A stretch of 64,000 bases of DNA from positions 62,001 to 126,000 of the forward strand of contig JACKHA010000002.1 in the NCBI GenBank assembly GCA_020639215.1. Direction: 5' to 3'. The notes below the pieces were generated by a model. The model was not told the DNA's origin. It ran no database searches and saw only the letters and a list, made by a program, of their open reading frames with translations. Source of the DNA: Phycisphaeraceae bacterium. GTDB lineage: Bacteria > Planctomycetota > Phycisphaerae > Phycisphaerales > UBA1924. Positions within the stretch are counted from its first letter, which is position 1. Each line of letters starts with the position of its first letter. Of the stretch, positions 58,417 to 64,000 are shown in pieces. The position numbers were made by a program, and so were the translations under genes.

Positions 58417-59832
58417 TTACGACGAGGCGTTGTCCCCCGAACCCCCGCCGAGGATGTCGGCGGCCCGCTGCTCGTCGTCGGCCGAGGTCGGGACACCGGC
58501 ACCCTCGCCGCCCGCCCCGCCCGCCGGGGCCTCGAAACTCGACGCGCCCAGGATGGCCGCCGCGGCTTCGTCGCCCGCCTCCGGCGCGACGCCCTCCTCG
58601 AGCATGCGACGGGCCAGCTCCTCTTGCTCCCGGCGCAGGCGCTCCTTCTCTTCCTTCTCGCGCTGCTGCTGCTCGGCGACCTCCTTGGCGCGGACGCCGG
58701 CCCGGGCCATCACGCGCTGGGCGGCCTCCTCGTCCAGCTCGAGCTCCTCGCGCAAAACCTCCATCCCCACTTCCTCGATGTCGAACACGCTGACCATGCC
58801 AAGGGCCGCCAGGCGTCCGACCATCTCCTCGGTGATGCCCTCTTCCTCCTGGAGCGTTGCGGACATGATCTCCAGGCCCTTGTTGAACTCCTCGGGCGTC
58901 AGGATGTCGATGTCCCAGCCGGTCAGGCGGGCCGCCAGACGCACGTTCTGGCCCCGCTTGCCGATCGCCAGGGACAGCTGGTCGTCTCGGACGACGACCG
59001 TCGCCCGCCCGAGCTCGAAGCACAGCGAGATCTCCTCGACCTCCGCCGGCTTGAGCGAGTTCTGGATCAGGATCTGGCTCGACTCGTTCCAGCGAACGAT
59101 GTCGATCTTCTCGCCGTTGAGCTCGTCCACGATGTTCTTGATCCGCGACCCGCGGACGCCCACGCACGCCCCGACCGCGTCGACCTTCGAGTCCACCGAC
59201 GACACCGCGAGCTTCGTGCGGAACCCCGCCTCGCGGGCCATCGCCTTGACCTCGATGATTCGCTCGGCCACTTCGGGCACCTCGACCTCGAAGAGGCGTT
59301 TGATGAAGTCCTCGTGCCCGCGGCTGAGCACGATCTTCACCTGGTTGCCCACCTCGCGCACGTCGAGGATCAGGCACCGGACCCGATCGCCGGCCGCGAA
59401 CTGCTCGCCGGGGATCTGCTCGGACCGGGGCATGAAGGCCTCAGCCCGGTCGATCGTCGCCACCAGGGCCCCGCCCTCGTACCGCTGGGCCGTGCCCGTG
59501 ACGATCTCGCCGACGCGCTTGGAGAACTCGTCGAGGATGCTGTTCCGCTCGTCGTCGCGGAACCGCTGGATCATGACCTGCTTGAACGTCTGGGCCGCGA
59601 TGCGCCCGAAGTCGTTGGGCTTCATGGCCACCGGCTCGCCCCGCCGGAACAGGGCCATCTCGCCCGACATGGGGTCGACGGTGCAGGTGAACTCGTCGGC
59701 GTCGATGGTGTTGAAGTACTTCCGGGCCGCCGACACCATCGCCTGCTCCAGGTCGGAGAGCAGGAGCGAGCGGTCGATGTTGCGATCGCGGGCGATCGAG
59801 TCGAGGATGCGGAGCATTTCGGCGGTGTTCAT
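58417..59832 (-). CDS. nusA: transcription termination/antitermination factor NusA
   Basis: 471 residues. The N-terminal RNA polymerase-binding domain begins MNTAEMLRILDSIARDRNID, SLLLSDLEQAMVSAARKYF. The S1 domain covers RVGEIVTGTAQRYEGGALVA, AEAFMPRSEQIPGE. Two KH domains follow (ACVGVRGSRIKNIVDELNGEKIDIVRWNE, with GxxG at GVRGSRIKNI, and AIGKRGQNVRLAARLTG). The C-terminus has the helix-hairpin part GRLAALGMVSVFDIEEVG and an acidic tail. No rimP precedes it. ATG 59832 is used; the open frame above it is leader sequence. Confidence 0.96.
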   Translation of the reverse strand: MNTAEMLRILDSIARDRNIDRSLLLSDLEQAMVSAARKYFNTIDADEFTCTVDPMSGEMALFRRGEPVAMKPNDFGRIAAQTFKQVMIQRFRDDERNSILDEFSKRVGEIVTGTAQRYEGGALVATIDRAEAFMPRSEQIPGEQFAAGDRVRCLILDVREVGNQVKIVLSRGHEDFIKRLFEVEVPEVAERIIEVKAMAREAGFRTKLAVSSVDSKVDAVGACVGVRGSRIKNIVDELNGEKIDIVRWNESSQILIQNSLKPAEVEEISLCFELGRATVVVRDDQLSLAIGKRGQNVRLAARLTGWDIDILTPEEFNKGLEIMSATLQEEEGITEEMVGRLAALGMVSVFDIEEVGMEVLREELELDEEAAQRVMARAGVRAKEVAEQQQREKEEKERLRREQEELARRMLEEGVAPEAGDEAAAAILGASSFEAPAGGAGGEGAGVPTSADDEQRAADILGGGSGDNASS

Positions 59833-59948
59833 GGCGTGGTCCGATCGGGTTCGTGTTGTCGTGTTGTCGGGATGTGCGGTCGGGAGCGGGTGCTGAGTGG
59901 CGAGTCGAGAGGCCTGCGAGGCAGCGAGTCCATCGGAGCAGATGCGCC

Positions 59949-59975
59949 AAAAACACCGAGGCCGCTCCGGGGTGT
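59949..59975 (-). terminator. possible attenuator hairpin in the nusA leader
   Basis: On the minus strand ACACC (59975-59971) pairs with GGTGT (59957-59953), enclosing CCG/CGG, and TTTTT follows (59953-59949). Just upstream, GGGGT and ACCCC (within 59970-59986) can pair instead and would block the stem. It lies 117 bases before the nusA start and ~240 after the promoter, so it could be a regulated leader terminator. Confidence 0.4.
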
Positions 59976-60138
59976 GACAAACCCCAAGGCGGCCCGACGA
60001 CCGGACCCACGGCAGGCGTGGATCCGCCCAGTTGTGGTGGATCCTCACGCCGTCCGCGGCATCTCCGCGTCCGCCCCCGGGCCGTCAGTGGCTCGGGCGG
60101 GGCCAACCGGCGCAATCGCGCCCTGGTGGTTGGGCCGC

Positions 60139-60168
60139 CTAGCGAACATGGGCCTTGGCCGTCTTCAT
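60139..60168 (-). other. nine-codon open frame in the nusA leader
   Basis: ATG 60168 to TAG 60139 encodes MKTAKAHVR. It lies ~43 bases after the predicted start of transcription and upstream of the attenuator-like hairpin. It could be a leader peptide, but it has no clear ribosome-binding site. Confidence 0.2.
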
Positions 60169-60217
60169 GCGCGCACTCCGAACGCCGGCCCGGGTCCATC
60201 CCGAACCGTCGCGCGAA

Positions 60218-60246
60218 ACTGTAGAGGTTCGGCCCGGGCCGATCAA
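60218..60246 (-). promoter_or_regulatory. sigma70-type promoter of the nusA operon
   Basis: On the minus strand, TTGATC (60246-60241), a 17-base spacer and TACAGT (60223-60218), with the expected start near 60211. It lies in the 464-base gap between fliM and nusA and gives a ~380-base leader for nusA. That gap also holds a short repeat (59888-59905, GGTGCTGAGTGGCGAGT). Confidence 0.55.
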
Positions 60247-60296
60247 CCGACTCCGGGCGGGGGCGTCGGGGTCCACGACTCGCTCGCCGAGTCGGC

Positions 60297-61415
60297 TCAG
60301 CCCCGTTTCGGGCGGGCCTGGACCCCCGGGGCGCCGCCTGGCTCGCTCGGGCCGGCCTCGGCCTCGATCGCCTCGACGATCCGGACCGCCCGCTGCCCCC
60401 GGAACTGGCCCATCGTCGAGGTGTACTTCCGCTCGCCCTCGACGCACACGTCCAGCGGCTCGTCGTTGGGCTTCTCGGTCACGATCACGTCGCCGACCCG
60501 CATCTCGATCAGGTCGCGAAGCGTGATGGTCGTCCGGGCCAGCTCGACCGACAGCCCCATCGTCGCCGAGGACAGGTTCGTCGAGATCCGCTTGCGGGCC
60601 TGCGGGCTCTTCTGCTGCTTGCTCACCGCGAACCACGACTGGGCCGACAGGGCCTCCATGAGCGGCTCGATGACGTTGTACGGGATGCACAGGTTCATCG
60701 TGCCCGCCCGGTTGGTCATCTTCAGCTCGAAGCCGATGACCACCACCACCTCGTTCGGCGGGACGATCTGCACGAGTTGCGGGTTGCTCTCGGTCGCGAC
60801 GATCGAGAACGACATCTCCTTCATGCCGGCCCACGCCTCGCTCATGGCCTGCAGGCCCCGACGCGTGACGTTGCTGATCAGGCGCGATTCGATCAGCGTC
60901 ATCGGGCGCTGCGGGATGAACAGCTCCGACGACGACCCCCCCAGCAGGCGGTCGATGATCGGATAGATGATCAGCGGCGAGATCTCCAGGCACATCTGCC
61001 CGTCGAGCCCCGTCGCCTCCAGCAGGTTGAACGACGTCGGGTTCGGCAGCCCGGAGATGAACTCCGAATAGGTCATCTGCTCGCACGTCGCGACCTTGAC
61101 CTCGACGATCGTCCGCAGGAACCCCGAGAGCGACGCCCCGAAGTTCCGGGCGAAGCCCTCGTGCAGGGTCTGCAGCGCCCGCATCTGGTCCTTCGACACG
61201 CGCTCCGGACGCTTGAAGTCGTACGGGCGGATCTCGAGGTTCTCGAGCTCGTCGTCCCGGCGCTGCGTCGAGAAGATCCGCGCGGACTTGTGCTCGACCG
61301 TCGCGGTGCCCGTGTCCGCCGCCGCGAGCAGCGCGTCGACCTCGCTTTGATCGAGAATGTCGATGGGGCGGCCTCCGGAACGGGCGCGGGACCACGCCGC
61401 GCTGGCGCGGCGCAC
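60297..61415 (-). CDS. fliM: flagellar motor switch protein FliM
   Basis: FliM forms the C-ring middle layer and binds phospho-CheY. The N-terminal CheY-binding motif DILDQSEVDALLAAAD is clear (residues ~19), followed by IRPYDFKRPERVSKDQMRAL, LHEGFARNFGASLSGFLRT, then the CheC-like middle domain (SFNLLEATGLDGQMCLEIS, PIIDRLLGG) and the SpoA domain (LSSATMGLSVELARTTITLRD, MRVGDVIV). 372 residues from GTG 61415; the true start may be nearer the DILDQ motif, but no ATG/GTG lies closer. It stands apart from other flagellar genes. Confidence 0.93.
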   Translation of the reverse strand: MRRASAAWSRARSGGRPIDILDQSEVDALLAAADTGTATVEHKSARIFSTQRRDDELENLEIRPYDFKRPERVSKDQMRALQTLHEGFARNFGASLSGFLRTIVEVKVATCEQMTYSEFISGLPNPTSFNLLEATGLDGQMCLEISPLIIYPIIDRLLGGSSSELFIPQRPMTLIESRLISNVTRRGLQAMSEAWAGMKEMSFSIVATESNPQLVQIVPPNEVVVVIGFELKMTNRAGTMNLCIPYNVIEPLMEALSAQSWFAVSKQQKSPQARKRISTNLSSATMGLSVELARTTITLRDLIEMRVGDVIVTEKPNDEPLDVCVEGERKYTSTMGQFRGQRAVRIVEAIEAEAGPSEPGGAPGVQARPKRG

Positions 61416-61552
61416 CGTCGGAGGGTCATCGGGCGGCGGGTCGTTCGGGCTTGAACGCCGAGACGCGGGCCCGGGCCCGGGGACGGCGAACCATACAGCC
61501 GCCGATCATCGTCGGCAGGCCGAGAGGGCGGCCCGCCGGATGCCGGCGGGCG

Positions 61553-61666
61553 TCACGACGCCTTCTTGTCGTCCTTCCACACCTCGACCCACCGGCTCTT
61601 CCACTTGCGGCTGCTGCCCTTGCGCTTGCGGGTCGCCCACTTGATCTTCTTGCGGACCATCGGCAT
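61553..61666 (-). CDS. 37-residue highly basic protein
   Basis: Too short for ordinary gene finding but well supported: ATG 61666 with AGGAG about 9 bases upstream, and an uninterrupted frame to TGA 61553. The product is MPMVRKKIKWATRKRKGSSR, then KWKSRWVEVWKDDKKAS; it is about one third Lys plus Arg and has five Trp. Such composition is typical of small ribosomal or nucleoid proteins. No family is recognised. The stop runs into a perfect 9-bp hairpin (GCCCGCCGG/CCGGCGGGC, 61531-61551) that may end or protect the message. It lies on the same strand as fliM, 137 bases upstream of it. Confidence 0.7.
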   Translation of the reverse strand: MPMVRKKIKWATRKRKGSSRKWKSRWVEVWKDDKKAS

Positions 61667-61898
61667 CGGTCTGGCTCCTCGGCTCGTCGTCGATTCGGAC
61701 CCCACGCCGCCACCGGGCCTGGGGAGGGATCATTGCCGCGTTGCCGGGTGGGAGCCAGTCGGGGAGTGACGAAGCGCCGAAGCCGGGCCTCGCCCGCCGG
61801 GCGGGACGGGCGGGCAGGCCCTTGCGGTCGGGCCTCGGATGCCCGTCAGGCCGCCAGGTCCCGCAACGCGCCCGGCGGGGTGTGGTAGAACGCCCGGC

Positions 61899-63317
61899 AT
61901 GAGGTCCGCCCCCCTGGCCGCGCTGTTCTCGCTCCGCCGCGGCGAGCCGCGCGCGGTCGTGCTGGGCGGGCTGGCGTTCTTCCTGATCCTTTGCTCCTAC
62001 TTCGTCCTCCGCCCCGTGCGCGAGGCGATGGGCGTGCACCGAAACTTCGACGACCTGTACTGGCTCTGGATCGTCACCTTGCTGGGCATGGTCGGGGCCA
62101 ACGCGCTGTACGCCACGCTCGCCTCGAGCGTGGCCAAACGCCTGCTGGCCACCTGCACCTACCGCGTCTTCGCCCTGAGCCTCGCGACGTTCGTACTCGT
62201 GCTGACGCTCGCGCCGCACCTGACCGAGCGTCCCTTCGCGACGCTGGCGGTGTTCGACCAGCCGGTCACGGTCGGGCACGTGTTCTACGTGTGGATCAGC
62301 GTGTTCAACCTCTTCGCGGTGTCCTTGTTCTGGGCCCAGGCCGCGGACCGGTTCGGCCTGGAGCAGGCCAAGCGCTTGTTCCCGCTGCTTGGCGCGGGCG
62401 GGACGCTGGGGGCGCTGGCGGGCTCAACGATCACGACCAGCCTGGCCGGGCACGTGGAGCCGGTGTTCCTGATGGGCCTGTCGCTGGTGCTGTGGCGTGG
62501 AGCGATCGCGGCCAGCCAGTGGGCGTTCGGGTCGAGACCCGACGCGAGCACCGAGTCGCGCGCCAACGTGACGTCGGTGGCATCCGAGGCCGATGCACGC
62601 TCGCACCAGTCGCCCCGAGCCGCGGACGGTGGCACGCGCGCCGGGCCGCTGCACGCGTGGCGGGCCCTGACCCGGGTCGTCGCGTCGCCCTACCTGCTGG
62701 GCATCAGCGCGTGGATGTTCGCCCTGGCCATCGCCTCCTCGCTGCTCTATTTCACCCAGGCCCGCATCATCACCGACACCGGCGCCGATCTTCGCGACAA
62801 GATCTTCCTGTTCGCCCAGATCGACCTGCTCACCCAGGGCGCCACGCTGCTGATCCAGCTCACGATCACGGCCCGCCTGTTCCGCCTGCTGGGCGTCGGG
62901 CGGATGCTGCTGGTCATCCCCGCGCTGCTCGTGCTGGGCTACGCGGCTCTGGCTGTCGCCCCGATCTACGCGGTGCTGGCCCTCTTCCAGGCCGCGTTCC
63001 GGGCCTCGCGCTACGCCATCGCCACCCCCGCCCGCGAGTCGCTCTTCACCGTCGTTTCGCCCGAAGAGAAGTACGTCTCCAAGGCCGCCCTCGACACGTT
63101 CGTCTACCGCGCCGGCGATGTGTCCGGAGCGCTGATGTACGCCTTGCTCGATCGCCTCGCGGCCACCCTCGCCGCCATCGCCGCGGTCGTCGTGCCCCTG
63201 GCCGTCGCCTGGTCGCTCGTCGGCCTCTGGCTCGGGCGACGCCAGAAGCAGCTGGCGACGCAAGACGTTGATAGCACGCCCTTGCAGCCAGGTTCGCGCG
63301 AACCTGTACCTGCCTGA
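61899..63317 (+). CDS. major facilitator / ATP-ADP carrier-like membrane transporter
   Basis: 472 residues with ~11 hydrophobic segments. The opening block FLILCSYFVLRPVREAMG is typical of the bacterial Npt/TlcA-like 'ATP/ADP translocase' proteins (RPvRea motif), as is FGLEQAKRLFPLLGAGGTLGALAGS. A hydrophilic loop of ~45 residues (RPDASTESRANVTSVAS...) splits the two halves. Many free-living bacteria carry such genes without parasitic ATP import, so the substrate may be a nucleotide or another anion. The start ATG 61899 is the natural one; an upstream frame start adds Pro/Arg-rich sequence. Confidence 0.8.
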   Translation: MRSAPLAALFSLRRGEPRAVVLGGLAFFLILCSYFVLRPVREAMGVHRNFDDLYWLWIVTLLGMVGANALYATLASSVAKRLLATCTYRVFALSLATFVLVLTLAPHLTERPFATLAVFDQPVTVGHVFYVWISVFNLFAVSLFWAQAADRFGLEQAKRLFPLLGAGGTLGALAGSTITTSLAGHVEPVFLMGLSLVLWRGAIAASQWAFGSRPDASTESRANVTSVASEADARSHQSPRAADGGTRAGPLHAWRALTRVVASPYLLGISAWMFALAIASSLLYFTQARIITDTGADLRDKIFLFAQIDLLTQGATLLIQLTITARLFRLLGVGRMLLVIPALLVLGYAALAVAPIYAVLALFQAAFRASRYAIATPARESLFTVVSPEEKYVSKAALDTFVYRAGDVSGALMYALLDRLAATLAAIAAVVVPLAVAWSLVGLWLGRRQKQLATQDVDSTPLQPGSREPVPA

Positions 63318-63392
63318 CCGGATCGATCCGTTCCACGCCTCTCCCCACGGGCCGCCGCGCCGCCGGCGCCCGACCACGCCGGAGCCGCACCA

Positions 63393-64000
63393 ATGACCAC
63401 CACCCGCCGCGATTTCCTCTCCACCGCCTCCGGCGCGATCGCCGCCCTGGGCCTGACGCCGTTCGCCGGGGCCGCCCTTCGGCGCCGCCCCCAGCCCGAG
63501 GGCGACGGCGCCGTTCCTCGCGCCGATCGCCCCCTGAAGATCCTCATGCTCGGCGGCACCGGGTTCCTCGGCCCCATCATCGTTCGCTACGCCCTCGACC
63601 GCGGGCACGAGGTTACCCTGTTCAACCGGGGCAACCGCGACGAGATGTTCCCCGACCTGGAACAGCTCCAGGGCGATCGCTACGAAGAAAACGCCCTCGA
63701 GCCCCTCAAGGGCCGCGAGTGGGACGTGGCCATCGACACCTGGACCTACCTGCCCTACATCGTGCGGCGCTCGGCCGAGGCCCTGCGCGACAGCGTGAAG
63801 AACTACGTCGTCGTCTCCACCATCTCCGTCTACGGCGACCGCAACACCATCGACATGGACGAGGACGCCCCGCTGGCCACCATGCCCGACGAGCTCGTCG
63901 ACACCATCCGCACCAACCGCGAGATCGGTGCCCACTACGGCGCGCTCAAGGCGCTGTGCGAGCAGACCGTCGAACAGGTCATGGGCGGGCGCTCCTGCAA
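63393..64000 (+). CDS. Tat-exported NAD-dependent epimerase/dehydratase (3' end beyond window)
   Basis: The N-terminus is a twin-arginine signal: TTTRRDFLSTASGAIAALGL, with RRDF as the RR motif. The mature part begins LKILMLGGTGFLGPIIVRYA with the Rossmann GGTGFLG (residues ~53-59), then HEVTLFNRGNRDEMFPDL, WDVAIDTWTYLPYIVRRSAE and YVVVSTISVYGD, the usual place of the catalytic Ser. Extended-SDR epimerases are normally cytoplasmic; Tat export of a folded, NAD-loaded enzyme is a planctomycete habit. The gene continues past 64000, so the catalytic Y-x3-K is only partly visible (HYGALKALCE matches it). 202 codons seen. Confidence 0.88.
   Translation, partial: MTTTRRDFLSTASGAIAALGLTPFAGAALRRRPQPEGDGAVPRADRPLKILMLGGTGFLGPIIVRYALDRGHEVTLFNRGNRDEMFPDLEQLQGDRYEENALEPLKGREWDVAIDTWTYLPYIVRRSAEALRDSVKNYVVVSTISVYGDRNTIDMDEDAPLATMPDELVDTIRTNREIGAHYGALKALCEQTVEQVMGGRSC

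Overview
The window is GC-rich, densely packed chromosomal DNA from a Gram-negative bacterium, most likely a planctomycete of the Phycisphaerae/Phycisphaerales type. This is inferred from content: secreted proteins ending in PEP-CTERM-like tails (VPAP + hydrophobic stretch + Arg cluster), a DUF1559-like prepilin protein, a secreted beta-helix protein with two C-terminal 'NDDFFYYL' modules, LptF/LptG-type permeases (so an outer membrane), murC-murB-ddl, and fliM. I found no rRNA, tRNA, CRISPR array, transposase or integrase.

Layout. 1-9 kb: end of an unknown gene, a secreted thioredoxin-fold protein lacking both redox cysteines, a DoxX protein, an RRM RNA-binding protein, a fatty-acid desaturase, then (minus) a von Willebrand protein coupled to tmk. 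9-15 kb: a carotenoid-type desaturase (minus) and, divergent from it, a sigma70-like promoter and a cobalamin riboswitch heading a secreted beta-propeller protein with a PEP-CTERM-like tail, a secreted 'cell-surface' protein, a pseudopilin-like protein and a Bfd-type [2Fe-2S] protein. This is the best candidate for a little-described system: a planctomycete counterpart of the BtuG-type surface B12 capture loci of Bacteroidetes. 15-19 kb: rplU, a lipoprotein, a HAD hydrolase, an ABC-2 permease, and a probable structured small RNA with its own promoter and terminator. 19-25.5 kb: a PEP-CTERM protein, then two LptF/G-type permeases flanking an ArnT/PMT-like glycosyltransferase and a PAP2 phosphatase, which together read as an LPS/lipid A export and modification cluster.

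25.5-38 kb: a GH57 glycosidase, YebC, TilS, an HTH-like protein, two beta-helix/spike proteins (one frameshifted at a 10-base C/G tract), SppA, two DUF2007 proteins and NAD kinase. 38-48.5 kb: two 94-bp compound palindromic repeats, an M20 peptidase, murC-murB-ddl, a beta-CASP nuclease, a methylguanine methyltransferase, a secreted unknown and a SCO1 protein. 48.5-61.7 kb (minus): MgtE, a very large TPR protein, then nusA-infB-DUF503-rbfA-HhH protein in a tight run, fliM and a 37-residue basic protein. The window ends with an ATP/ADP-carrier-like transporter and a Tat-exported epimerase cut by the window edge.

The intergenic DNA is rich in short inverted repeats of several families (GAGTGCTGAGT, CTCCGCGT, GCGACGAAGG, CACAGA-type, and a 94-bp double hairpin). 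Several sit directly at gene starts, and two appear to supply signal-peptide coding sequence.
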